Assembly: GCF_024158025.1 (NCBI RefSeq)
Contig: NZ_JAMZEL010000001.1
Span: 682,001 to 746,000, forward strand
Direction: 5' to 3'
Origin: Runella salmonicolor
GTDB taxonomy: Bacteria; Bacteroidota; Bacteroidia; Cytophagales; Spirosomataceae
DNA: 64,000 nucleotides
Below the pieces are notes generated by a model. The model did no database searches, was not told the origin of the DNA, and saw only the letters and a program-made list of their open reading frames with translations. The position numbers and the translations under genes are program-made. How positions within the stretch are numbered: position 1 is the stretch's first letter; each line of letters opens with the position of its first letter. This document shows, piece after piece, positions 52,325 through 60,733 of the stretch.

Positions 52325-53053
52325 TTATTTTTTCATAACATCCTGACGAGTAATGCTTTCCCTTGGAGCTTGATTGAGAATCGAACGGTATTCTTTCTTT
52401 TTGAGGTCACCGTTTTTGACGGAGTTGATGAATTTAGCCCAAGCAAAGGGATTTAAAAATGGAACTGCAGTGGTAAAACTTCGGTTGGCGGCATTTTCAC
52501 GACCAAAGATTTGTTGATCCATAAAGTTTCGATAGTTGCCCGCCGCGCTCAACGGCGTCACCGCCGCCATCTGCATTAGCAACTCCTGACGGGTATTTTG
52601 TTCAAGATTTGCCCGTTCAAATTCATCAGGAAGTTTCATGGCCACAAACGCCTTCTTGAATTCTTCTTCGGTGGCATACGGATATACTTTTACTTCTGCC
52701 AATGTTTTGACGTCTTCTTTCATCAAAATAATGGCCGAATAAGACTCCTCCATGTGCCGACGTGGAATAATGTGGTATTGCTTTTGATACCCCAAATAAC
52801 TGAACACAATACTATCACCTGGAAATACGGGTAACGCAAAGTAGCCACCTTCATCAGCCAATGTACCCCGGCCAGCCCGGGGAATTAAAATATAAGCCTT
52901 GCCCAAGGTTTGTGTTCCTTTTACGCCTACTACCCTTCCCGTAAACATGATACTTTTGACCTGACCTTGTGCTTTTACTTCCGACGAAGTTACTGCACTC
53001 ACCAGTATCGCCAATATCAAAATAAGGAAGTTGTATTTTATATTAAGTTGCAT
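52325..53053 (-). CDS. Exported carboxypeptidase-regulatory-like domain protein
   Basis: A 242-residue exported protein (hydrophobic signal FLILILAILVSAVTSSEVKAQ in positions 9-29). Residues about 35-115 form a carboxypeptidase-D-regulatory-like beta domain (FTGRVVGVKGTQTLGKAYI, YFALPVFPGDSIVFSYLGYQ, seen in pieces). The C-terminal ~120 residues are helical and specific to such stand-alone Bacteroidota proteins (LKKKEYRSILNQ). Role unknown; possible surface or periplasmic scaffold. It is downstream of cdsA on the same strand (53-base gap). Confidence 0.75.
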   Translation of the reverse strand: MQLNIKYNFLILILAILVSAVTSSEVKAQGQVKSIMFTGRVVGVKGTQTLGKAYILIPRAGRGTLADEGGYFALPVFPGDSIVFSYLGYQKQYHIIPRRHMEESYSAIILMKEDVKTLAEVKVYPYATEEEFKKAFVAMKLPDEFERANLEQNTRQELLMQMAAVTPLSAAGNYRNFMDQQIFGRENAANRSFTTAVPFLNPFAWAKFINSVKNGDLKKKEYRSILNQAPRESITRQDVMKK

Positions 53054-53106
53054 GGTTTACTTTTTATATTCCTGACTCGAACGCACTATTTGTTTAACGC
53101 CTGAGT

Positions 53107-53940
53107 TCAGGAAAAAATTTTAACAAATGTCACAATAAAGGGTGTGGAAAGCAATAATCCGTCAAATCGATCTAAAAACCCTCCATGCCCAGGAATCGTA
53201 CTACCAGAGTCTTTGATTGCAATACTCCGTTTGAACAACGACTCCACTAGGTCACCTAAAGTGCTTGAAACCACCATGAGCGCCCCAATGCAGTACCACT
53301 CCCAAGGGCGGTGTGAGGTAAAATAAGTACCCAGTGCAAACGCAACTACTCCCGCCAACAGGGCGCCTCCTGCGGCCCCTTCCCAAGATTTTTTGGGAGA
53401 TACGCGTTCAAACAATTTCCGTTTTCCAAAATAAGTCCCTGCAAAATAAGCTCCGATGTCAGTAGCCCAAAGCAACAACAGACACCCCAGCACAATTTCA
53501 TAGTTGTACGTGCCACCGCGCATGGCAAGTACGCTTAAAAGAGAAAAAGGAATAGCGACGTAAATAATACCCAAAAAAGTGAACGCAATATTCTGAAAAG
53601 GTTTGAGATCTCGCTTTTTGTAGAGTTTAATGAAGAATATCATCGTCACCATCGGACTGATGAGAAAATAATTTTGAAAATCAACGATTTCTTTCTCAAT
53701 CAAAAAAGTAATGACGTTGATAAATACCCCGCACATTGTACCATAATACGTCAGCGGTTGATTTCCATCCAACCCAAGAAGTTTATAAAATTCGAGTTGG
53801 GTAAAGATACTTATGCCACAAAAAAGCAACAAAAACGTCCAGTCGGCGTATAAAATTGCGCCCACGATGATGGACACTCCAGCTATAGCGGCAATGATGC
53901 GTTGTTGTAAATTTGAAAGACTATCCAAACGAGATTTCAT
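53107..53940 (-). CDS. cdsA: Phosphatidate cytidylyltransferase
   Basis: CdsA makes CDP-diacylglycerol from CTP and phosphatidate, the branch point of phospholipid synthesis. The 277 residues have about eight transmembrane helices. The C-terminal signature is FKRSIAIKDSGSTIPGHGGF followed by LDRFDGLL near 240-260; KKSWEGAAGGAL is near 183. Length is normal. Its start overlaps the upstream DUF2007 gene by 20 bases, so translation is probably coupled. Confidence 0.95.
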   Translation of the reverse strand: MKSRLDSLSNLQQRIIAAIAGVSIIVGAILYADWTFLLLFCGISIFTQLEFYKLLGLDGNQPLTYYGTMCGVFINVITFLIEKEIVDFQNYFLISPMVTMIFFIKLYKKRDLKPFQNIAFTFLGIIYVAIPFSLLSVLAMRGGTYNYEIVLGCLLLLWATDIGAYFAGTYFGKRKLFERVSPKKSWEGAAGGALLAGVVAFALGTYFTSHRPWEWYCIGALMVVSSTLGDLVESLFKRSIAIKDSGSTIPGHGGFLDRFDGLLLSTPFIVTFVKIFS

Positions 53941-54133
53941 TCACTACAATTGTTTTGGCAATGATAGCATCTTTCACGGGAACATACAACTCACATTTTC
54001 CAAAATGGTAACTGCTATCCTGTTTATTGATGATTACAGCGGAGATTCCTTGCTGCTCCAAATATTCGCGCACAATTTCGGCACGGTGCTGAAAACTTGT
54101 TTCAAACACTTTTTCCCAGTTGCTAGGTACCAT
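53921..54133 (-). CDS. DUF2007 putative signal-transducing protein
   Basis: A 70-residue protein with the pattern of DUF2007: WEKVFETSFQHRAEIVREYLEQ then GISAVIINKQDSS and ELYVPVKDA. The fold is a small alpha/beta (ACT/PII-like) domain. Function unknown. It overlaps cdsA by 20 bases at its 3' end and the CPBP gene by 11 bases at its 5' end, so the three genes form one coupled unit. Confidence 0.85.
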   Translation of the reverse strand: MVPSNWEKVFETSFQHRAEIVREYLEQQGISAVIINKQDSSYHFGKCELYVPVKDAIIAKTIVVNEISFG

Positions 54134-55094
54134 TCGTCAGATTTGTGCTTCGTTGAGAAACTACTTTTAGATTTAACAACAGTGCGGCCGTCAATACCAA
54201 CGAAAGAATCGCCCCAATCCACGATACCGACGATTCTGCTGAGGAAATTTCAAAATCAAGCACTTTGCGGTGAGACAGAAATATGGCCAAAACTGTGAGT
54301 CCATTATTAATAAAATGTGCAAAAATGGGAGCCCATAAGTTTCGGGTCCAAAAATACAAATAGCCAAACATTGCCCCTAGAAGCAATCTAGGCACAAATC
54401 CATAAAATTGAAGGTGTATAGCGCTAAACAAAGCCGCAGTCAGCCAAACAGACGCATGTACATCCCTAATTTTATGAAATATTTTCCGCTGAATAATCCC
54501 TCTAAACAGTACTTCTTCCCCAACGGCAGGAATTACGGCAATGACACCCAAAGCAACGACAAATTTCAACCAAGAATCAAAATCGGTCAAAAATTGGGTC
54601 ATGCCCGCCAATTCATCTTCTTTGTACCGCATCCAATTTTCAACCCGTTGTAGGCCTTCGGGCAAATGAAGGTGGCTGTTCCATTCAATAATCCAGCTGT
54701 TGAGGGGCAAAAAAGCAATGACCGTAAATAAAACCATCGCCAAAGTCAAAAAGGAGGGAGCTGGTCGACTTATAAACTCCTCCACTCGGTGCTGTTCGGA
54801 CCAACGCCAATAAACAACGCCAGGAATCAGAAAAGTAAAAAGGTGGGAAACGGAGTGAAGTATCATTAAATACCACCACGCATGAGGAAACAGCTGCGGC
54901 TCTTGAATCATCTGCGAAATTTGCTCTAAGTTGCTTGGCCCTCCGAAGAGCACGCCAATCAGAAGAATCACAAGCATAGCCACAATATTACCAATAGACA
55001 TTCCAAGCAAAACCAACCCCAGCAATAACATTACATTGCGCCAAGGCGGACGTTGCGGAACGCTATGAATAATTTCTGGCTGAATCTCTTCCAC
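54123..55094 (-). CDS. CPBP family intramembrane metalloprotease
   Basis: A 323-residue membrane protein with about eight hydrophobic segments. The CPBP (CAAX protease/bacteriocin-processing) motifs are GEEVLFRGIIQRK near 190-202 (EExxxR), FSAIHLQFYGFVPRLLLG near 228-245 (His plus downstream FxxxG-like), and HFINN near 266. The start codon is GTG (55094), preceded in frame by no better start. Substrates are unknown. It heads the CPBP - DUF2007 - cdsA unit. Confidence 0.9.
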   Translation of the reverse strand: MEEIQPEIIHSVPQRPPWRNVMLLLGLVLLGMSIGNIVAMLVILLIGVLFGGPSNLEQISQMIQEPQLFPHAWWYLMILHSVSHLFTFLIPGVVYWRWSEQHRVEEFISRPAPSFLTLAMVLFTVIAFLPLNSWIIEWNSHLHLPEGLQRVENWMRYKEDELAGMTQFLTDFDSWLKFVVALGVIAVIPAVGEEVLFRGIIQRKIFHKIRDVHASVWLTAALFSAIHLQFYGFVPRLLLGAMFGYLYFWTRNLWAPIFAHFINNGLTVLAIFLSHRKVLDFEISSAESSVSWIGAILSLVLTAALLLNLKVVSQRSTNLTNGT

Positions 55095-55191
55095 AGGTTA
55101 GGGTTTTAGACGTACGCAAATATAATATTACCCACAAAAATACGATACCTCTCTCTATTTATAAGTTTAAATATACATAAATACAACGTTT

Positions 55192-55231
55192 CAATAAAAA
55201 AGCAGGCTTCTAGAATCCCTAAAAGCCTGCT
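55192..55231 (-). terminator. Intrinsic terminator of the rimP-nusA-infB operon
   Basis: On the minus strand AGCAGGCTT (55223-55231) and AAGCCTGCT (55201-55209 on plus) form a nine-base stem with a 13-base loop, followed by a T-run (A-run 55196-55200 and AATA before it). It lies 20 bases after the infB stop. Confidence 0.85.
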
Positions 55232-55250
55232 CAATACTATAATTAAAAAT

Positions 55251-58200
55251 TTACAATGTCCGTTTTACCTCTTTCATTTCAAAGCTTTCAACAATATCTC
55301 CTACTTGAAGGTCATTGAAGCCTCTGATGCTGAGTCCAAATTCGAAGCCTGATTTTACTTCGTTTACATCGTCTTTGTAACGTTTCAACTGTGAAATATC
55401 TCCTTCGTGAACCACGATAAAGTCACGGATTACTCTGACTTTATTGTTACGTTTGATAATACCATCCGTTACGTAAGAGCCTGCTACGGTACCTATTTTA
55501 CTAATTTTGAATACCTCACGTACTTCGGCATTACCAACAATTGCTTCTTCCATCGTTGGTTCTAGCATACCCGCCATGGCATCTTTCACTTCATTGATGG
55601 CATCGTAGATAACTGAATACAAACGAATTTCGATTTGCTCCTGCTCCGCGAGTTTTTTCGCATTGTTTGAAGGGCGCACCTGGAATCCAACAATGATTGC
55701 ATCGGAAGCAATAGCTAGGTTAATATCTGATTCTGCAATCTGACCAACCGCCTTATTGATGATATTTACCTGTACTTCTTCCGTCGAAAGTTTGAGTAGC
55801 GAATCAGAAAGTGCTTCTACCGAACCGTCCACGTCACCTTTGACGATAATATTCAATTCCTTAAATGTACCGATTGCTTTTCTTCGGCCGATTTCCTCCA
55901 ACGTAATGTGTTTACGGGTACGGATGGTTTGCTCACGCATGATTTGCTCACGCTTGTTAGCAATTTCACGCGCTTCGCGTTCGTTCTCCATCACATTAAA
56001 CTTATCACCCGCTTGAGGAGCCCCGTTCAACCCTAAAAGTTGCACAGGGGTTGAAGGGCCAGCTTCTTTAAGACGCGCACCCGTGGCGTCAAACATGGCA
56101 CGAACCCGTCCAAAGTGCGCACCTGCCAAGATTACATCACCGACTCTCAAGGTACCTGTTTGTACCAAAATCGTTGCCACATATCCACGGCCTTTATCAA
56201 GCGATGCTTCGACCACCGTTCCAGAAGCTCTACGGTTCGGATTTGCTTTCAGTTCGAGCAAGTCTGCCTCCAGCAACACTTTTTCCATCAAGTCAGGAAT
56301 ACCTACTCCCGATTTTGATGAAATTTCCTGAGTTTGGTATTTACCTCCCCATTCTTCCACCAAAATATTCATGTTGGCTAGTGCCTCACGTATCTTTTCG
56401 GTGTTAGCTCCGGGCTTATCTATTTTACTGAATGCAAATACAATCGGAACGTTGGCATTCTGAGCGTGATTTATCGCCTCTCTCGTTTGAGGCATGATAG
56501 AGTCATCCGCTGCAATTACGATGATAACAACGTCCGTCAATTTAGCTCCACGAGCACGCATGGCCGTAAAAGCTTCGTGACCTGGTGTATCCAAGAACGC
56601 GATTCTGCGTCCGCCATCTGTTTTTACGCTGTAGGCGCCAATGTGCTGGGTAATACCCCCCGCTTCACCCGCCGCAACTCGTGTACGACGAATATAGTCA
56701 AGCAACGACGTTTTACCGTGGTCAACGTGACCCATGATGGTTACGATCGGCGCACGTTCAAGCAAATCTTCTTCCGCATCTACCTCTACTTTTACATCCC
56801 CCTGAATTTCTTCTTCGGCAGATATAAACTCGACTTCATAACCAAATTCATCGGCAATCAGCGTGATACTTTCCGCATCCAAACGTTGGTTGATGGAAAC
56901 GAACATACCCATGCTCAAACAAACCGAAATTACTTCCTGCACCGATACGTCCATCAACGAGGACAGTTCGTTGGCCGAAATAAACTCTGTTACTTTCAAC
57001 ACTTTAGCATCTTCCTGCTCCTGCATCATGCGCTCTTCGGCAGCATCTGCCCGCAAACGGCGACGTTCACGGCGCTTATCTGCGCCAAAGTTTTTACCAC
57101 TAGTGGTACCGCTCAAGCGGGCATAAGTAGCCTTGATTGAGTCAGCCACTTCTTTGTCGCTGATTTCATCTTTACGCTCTCTACGACCGTTACCGCCTTT
57201 TTTATTGGTATTCGTATTCGCATTATTGGTGGCGGGCCCTTTTTTAGCAGCTCCACCAGCGGTATTTGCATTAGGTGCTGTTGTATTGGGCGTCGCGTTG
57301 GCACTAGGCGTTGCATTGGCCGGGGCATTGGTTTTTGAACCATCCCGTTGGCCATGTTGGTACTGTGTAATAGGGCGATCATTCTGATTCTGTTTCCCTT
57401 TATTAGCAGGGCTATTGGGATTAGCTGCCGGGGCATTATCAGTAACTTTCTCTCCTTTGCGCAACCGTTTACGTTTGCGTTTTTTGTCCTTATCTTTATC
57501 TCGATTTCCTCCGTCACCACCTCGGCGCTCGGTAGGAAGTTCAATCTTTCCTAAAATGGTGAGTCCTTTCAAGGTTTCACCTTTTGCTTCAATCAATACC
57601 GGCTCGGGTTCTGGCTCAGGGGCAGGAACTTCTTTAGGAGGCTCGGGTTGTTTTACCTTAACAGGTTGTTGAGGGCGTTCTGTCCGAGGAGTAAACGGCT
57701 GTGGTTTAGCAGGTTCTTCCTTGGGTTTTGGTTGAGGTGCAGGTTTGAGTTCCACCGCTGGTTCTTGTACCACTTCTGCTTTGGGTTCTATGATTGGCTC
57801 TACTTTTGGCTCTGCTTTCGGTAACTCCTCAATAGGCTTAATTTCGGGTACGGGTGCGGCTTCCACAGGCAGGATAACTTCTGCTTTGGGTTCAACCACA
57901 GGCAATGCTACTTCCTTCACAGGCTCTGGCATCGTTACTTCCGGCTTTTTCTCTTCAACAGGTTTTTCTGCCACCGGAGTCTCTTCTATTTTCTTCTCTT
58001 CAACAACCAGTTCTGGCTTCTTCTCTTCAATAATAACCACCTCTGGTTTTTTCTCTTCAACAACGGGAGGGGCCAGCTTAGGTGCTTCCTCAGGTTTTGG
58101 CGGAGTCGGAACGGGTACATTGATTGGTTTGGGAGCATCCAAATCAATTTTCCCAACAACCTTTAGTCCAATAGATGGGGTTTCAGGAAGTTTTTCTTCT

Positions 58201-58517
58201 TTCTCCGGTTGAGGCTCTGAAACAACCGGTTTAGGTGCATTGACAGCCGACTGCGATGTACGAAAATAAAGTACAGGGCTATCTTCTGACTTAGGTTGTG
58301 GTGCAGCAGGTTCTTCTTTTTTGGGGGTAATTCCCCCCAATAGCGCGTCCACCTTAAACTCCTTAGACAGAAATTCAAGCTGTTCAGCGTTTAACTTTGT
58401 ATTGGGATTATTATCAACCTTAAAGCCTTTAGCACCCAAAATACTGGCAACCGCAGCGTGGCTACGATTGAGTATTCGAGCTGCTTGACTAAGGCGCATA
58501 CTTTTTTCTTCCGACAT
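55251..58517 (-). CDS. infB: Translation initiation factor IF-2
   Basis: IF-2 is the GTPase that brings initiator tRNA to the 30S subunit. The 1088 residues divide into an N-terminal IF2-N domain (1-55), a long low-complexity region rich in Pro, Glu, Val and Lys (about 65-320), a Lys/Arg block, an Asn/Ala/Thr/Pro block (about 360-440), a second IF2-N part, and the G domain with GHVDHGKTSLLDY near 592, DTPGHEAF near 640, and SKID near 694 in the NKxD position. The C-terminal domains II-IV follow. The disordered N-terminus is long even for this phylum. It is third in rimP-nusA-infB and is followed by a terminator. Confidence 0.97.
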   Translation of the reverse strand: MSEEKSMRLSQAARILNRSHAAVASILGAKGFKVDNNPNTKLNAEQLEFLSKEFKVDALLGGITPKKEEPAAPQPKSEDSPVLYFRTSQSAVNAPKPVVSEPQPEKEEKLPETPSIGLKVVGKIDLDAPKPINVPVPTPPKPEEAPKLAPPVVEEKKPEVVIIEEKKPELVVEEKKIEETPVAEKPVEEKKPEVTMPEPVKEVALPVVEPKAEVILPVEAAPVPEIKPIEELPKAEPKVEPIIEPKAEVVQEPAVELKPAPQPKPKEEPAKPQPFTPRTERPQQPVKVKQPEPPKEVPAPEPEPEPVLIEAKGETLKGLTILGKIELPTERRGGDGGNRDKDKDKKRKRKRLRKGEKVTDNAPAANPNSPANKGKQNQNDRPITQYQHGQRDGSKTNAPANATPSANATPNTTAPNANTAGGAAKKGPATNNANTNTNKKGGNGRRERKDEISDKEVADSIKATYARLSGTTSGKNFGADKRRERRRLRADAAEERMMQEQEDAKVLKVTEFISANELSSLMDVSVQEVISVCLSMGMFVSINQRLDAESITLIADEFGYEVEFISAEEEIQGDVKVEVDAEEDLLERAPIVTIMGHVDHGKTSLLDYIRRTRVAAGEAGGITQHIGAYSVKTDGGRRIAFLDTPGHEAFTAMRARGAKLTDVVIIVIAADDSIMPQTREAINHAQNANVPIVFAFSKIDKPGANTEKIREALANMNILVEEWGGKYQTQEISSKSGVGIPDLMEKVLLEADLLELKANPNRRASGTVVEASLDKGRGYVATILVQTGTLRVGDVILAGAHFGRVRAMFDATGARLKEAGPSTPVQLLGLNGAPQAGDKFNVMENEREAREIANKREQIMREQTIRTRKHITLEEIGRRKAIGTFKELNIIVKGDVDGSVEALSDSLLKLSTEEVQVNIINKAVGQIAESDINLAIASDAIIVGFQVRPSNNAKKLAEQEQIEIRLYSVIYDAINEVKDAMAGMLEPTMEEAIVGNAEVREVFKISKIGTVAGSYVTDGIIKRNNKVRVIRDFIVVHEGDISQLKRYKDDVNEVKSGFEFGLSIRGFNDLQVGDIVESFEMKEVKRTL

Positions 58518-58707
58518 ACTGGAAATAGACGTACCGAAGTACGAGTTATTGGTTATTCGTTATTAGGGAAACCCTGGAAAATTAACCCAAAGATACAGAT
58601 TTATTTTTCAACTACGTTTATCTGTTCTCTGTACGTCAAGTATAGTCAGCAATTAACTCGTAAATGTCCCTTTTTCAGTGAGTCATTTTGTCCCAAACTG
58701 ACTACAT

Positions 58708-59952
58708 TTATTCAAATTCACGACGTAAAATTTCAAGGATTTCTTCTACTGTTTCTTCTTCAAGGTCGGTACGGCGAACAAGCTCTTCTCTACTGATGTT
58801 GATGACTTGTTTTGCGGTATCCAAACCAATCTTGCGGAACTCTTCAATCATCCACTCGTCAATCTCATCCGTAAATTCGCTCAAATCTACATCCTCCTCG
58901 TCTTCTTGGCCTTCAACATCACGGAATACATCTATTTCCATGCTGACCAAACGCCCGGCGAGTTTAATGTTTTGTCCTCCTTTACCGATCGCCAGTGAAA
59001 CTTGATCAGGTTTTAGATAAACAGATACCCTTTTGGTCTCTTTATCTATCACCATCGAAGTGATTTTGGCGGGGCTCAAGGCACGCTGAATGAGCAATTC
59101 GAGATTTTCGGTATAATTGATAACGTCAATGTTCTCATTATTCAGTTCTCTAACGATGGTATGAATCCGTGAACCTTTCATCCCGACGCAAGCGCCCACG
59201 GGATCGATACGGTCATCATACGACTCTACCGCTACTTTGGCACGCTCGCCGGGCTCACGCACAATCTTACGAATGTTGATAAGTCCGTCGTAGATTTCAG
59301 GAATTTCGGTTTCAAACAATCTTTCCAAAAATACGGGAGAAGTACGCGAAAGCGTAATTCTTGGCGTACCATTGTTTAGCTCCACTTTATGGATGACCGC
59401 TTTAACGGGCTCTCCTTTACGGTATTTATCCTTAAAGATTTGCTCTTGTTTGGGCAGGACTAATTCATTGCCTTCGGTATCTAAACAGATGAGTTCGTTT
59501 TTGAGTATTTGATATACTTCTACATTGAGCAGGTCACCGACCATGTCTTTGTATTTGAAATACAGCAACTCTTTCTCTAAATCTTTTACCTTCTGAATCA
59601 GCGTTTGACGTGCAGTTTGCACCAGACGCCGTCCAAAATCTTCCAATTTTACTTCCTCAGCTACTTCTTCACCCACTTCAAAGTCATCCTGAATTTTACG
59701 GGCTTCAGCCAGAGGAATTTTATCCGGTTCCCAAATATCTTCTGAGTTATCGTCCACGATTTCACGGGTACGCCACATTTCGAGGTCGCCCGTATCGGGG
59801 TTGATAATCACATCAAAATTGGTATCAGTACCGTATTTTTTACGAATCATCGTACGAAACACTTCCTCCAATACTTTTATAATCGTAGGACGATCAATAT
59901 TTTTGGAGCGAGCAAACTCGGCAAACGATTCTATCAATACTACGCTATCCAT
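58708..59952 (-). CDS. nusA: Transcription elongation/termination factor NusA
   Basis: NusA binds RNA polymerase and RNA and modulates pausing, termination and antitermination. The 414 residues contain the N-terminal RNAP-binding domain (1-125), an S1 domain (about 130-205; YRKGEPVKAVIHKVEL), KH1 (about 235-295; RAKVAVESYD, GACVGMKGSRIHTIV) and KH2 (about 300-370; LAIGKGGQNIKLA). A short acidic C-terminus follows with no acidic repeats of the gamma-proteobacterial kind. It is the middle gene of rimP-nusA-infB with ~190-base gaps on both sides. Confidence 0.96.
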   Translation of the reverse strand: MDSVVLIESFAEFARSKNIDRPTIIKVLEEVFRTMIRKKYGTDTNFDVIINPDTGDLEMWRTREIVDDNSEDIWEPDKIPLAEARKIQDDFEVGEEVAEEVKLEDFGRRLVQTARQTLIQKVKDLEKELLYFKYKDMVGDLLNVEVYQILKNELICLDTEGNELVLPKQEQIFKDKYRKGEPVKAVIHKVELNNGTPRITLSRTSPVFLERLFETEIPEIYDGLINIRKIVREPGERAKVAVESYDDRIDPVGACVGMKGSRIHTIVRELNNENIDVINYTENLELLIQRALSPAKITSMVIDKETKRVSVYLKPDQVSLAIGKGGQNIKLAGRLVSMEIDVFRDVEGQEDEEDVDLSEFTDEIDEWMIEEFRKIGLDTAKQVINISREELVRRTDLEEETVEEILEILRREFE

Positions 59953-60152
59953 TTTCTTTCAAAACAGTTAATTGTTATTTGTTAAACACAGAACAATTCT
60001 TTAAATCTTAAAACAGTTTATCTAAGAGTAGTGATTATTCGTCGAGAATTAATTCCCACTTCTAACACTACGTTCTTTCACTTTATTTTTATCCCACCAA
60101 CCCAGATTCTATCCTTAAAAGAAACATTAAAAATACTATTTTCCTGTGGTAT

Positions 60153-60620
60153 TTAAAACGTAATCTGTACTTGTGCCTTTGCAATGTCGGTATAGGCAAA
60201 AGGCAATTCAGCAGGAACTTGGTCTTTTTTCTTCTTTTTCAATTCTTCAAGTATCACAAACCCTTCTTCATCCGCCGAAATTAATTTCCCTTTTTTCTCA
60301 ACCCCGTCTTTTGCGATTACCCTTAAAGTACGTCCGATATTCTTACGAAACTGCCTTGGCATCGCCAACGGATAATCAACTCCCGGCGAAGACACCTCAA
60401 GCGTATATGCATCGGGCAGCACTTCTTGCGTTTCGAGCATTTCTCCCAATTTCCAGCTAATTTCGGCACATTCATCAATGCTAATGCCCGCATCGCTGTC
60501 AATCAACACCGTTACTTTCTGACGAACTTTTGAGGCGGAAACCTGCACTTCTACGATGAAAAATTTGTCATCCTCCAAGAGGGTAGAAAGCAATTCGACA
60601 ATTTTTTCCTTTACATTCAT
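60153..60620 (-). CDS. rimP: Ribosome maturation factor RimP
   Basis: RimP assists 30S subunit maturation. The 155 residues have the N-terminal alpha/beta domain (VTVLIDSDAGISIDECAEIS seen over positions 41-60), LEVSSPGVDYPL near 94 and the C-terminal SH3-like barrel (GRTLRVIAKDGVEKKGKLI in pieces). The open frame reaches back nine codons to 60647, into the hairpin of the leader; ATG 60620 (MNVKEKIVEL) is the natural start. It opens the operon and is preceded by a promoter (60682-60712) and a terminator-like hairpin. Confidence 0.93.
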   Translation of the reverse strand: MNVKEKIVELLSTLLEDDKFFIVEVQVSASKVRQKVTVLIDSDAGISIDECAEISWKLGEMLETQEVLPDAYTLEVSSPGVDYPLAMPRQFRKNIGRTLRVIAKDGVEKKGKLISADEEGFVILEELKKKKKDQVPAELPFAYTDIAKAQVQITF

Positions 60621-60631
60621 TTTTTTCCAAC

Positions 60632-60654
60632 AAAAAAGGGGAATCAATTTCCCC
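60632..60654 (-). terminator. Terminator-like hairpin (possible attenuator) in the rimP leader
   Basis: On the minus strand GGGGAA (60649-60654 on plus as TTCCCC), loop ATTGA, TTCCCC (60638-60643), then six Ts (60632-60637). It lies between the presumed transcription start near 60675 and the rimP ATG at 60620. No gene precedes it on this strand (the neighbour is divergent), so it is not a terminator of another operon and may attenuate this one. Confidence 0.6.
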
Positions 60655-60681
60655 TCAGAATCTTAACCGTAAATTGTGGTG

Positions 60682-60712
60682 CAAAAGTAACATCTTTTTA
60701 CTAATTTAACAA
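60682..60712 (-). promoter_or_regulatory. Promoter of the rimP-nusA-infB operon
   Basis: On the minus strand TTG (CAA at 60710-60712), a 20-base spacer, then TACTTTTG (60682-60689). Both boxes and the spacing fit the Bacteroidota primary sigma consensus. A start near 60675 gives a leader of about 55 bases to ATG 60620. Confidence 0.65.
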
Positions 60713-60733
60713 CACCCATTTTAATTATTTGCT

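Noticed and set aside
57745..58212. 155-codon Ser/Gly/Thr-rich frame opposite infB
   Set aside because: Produced by the P/E/V/K low-complexity tract of IF-2 read on the other strand.
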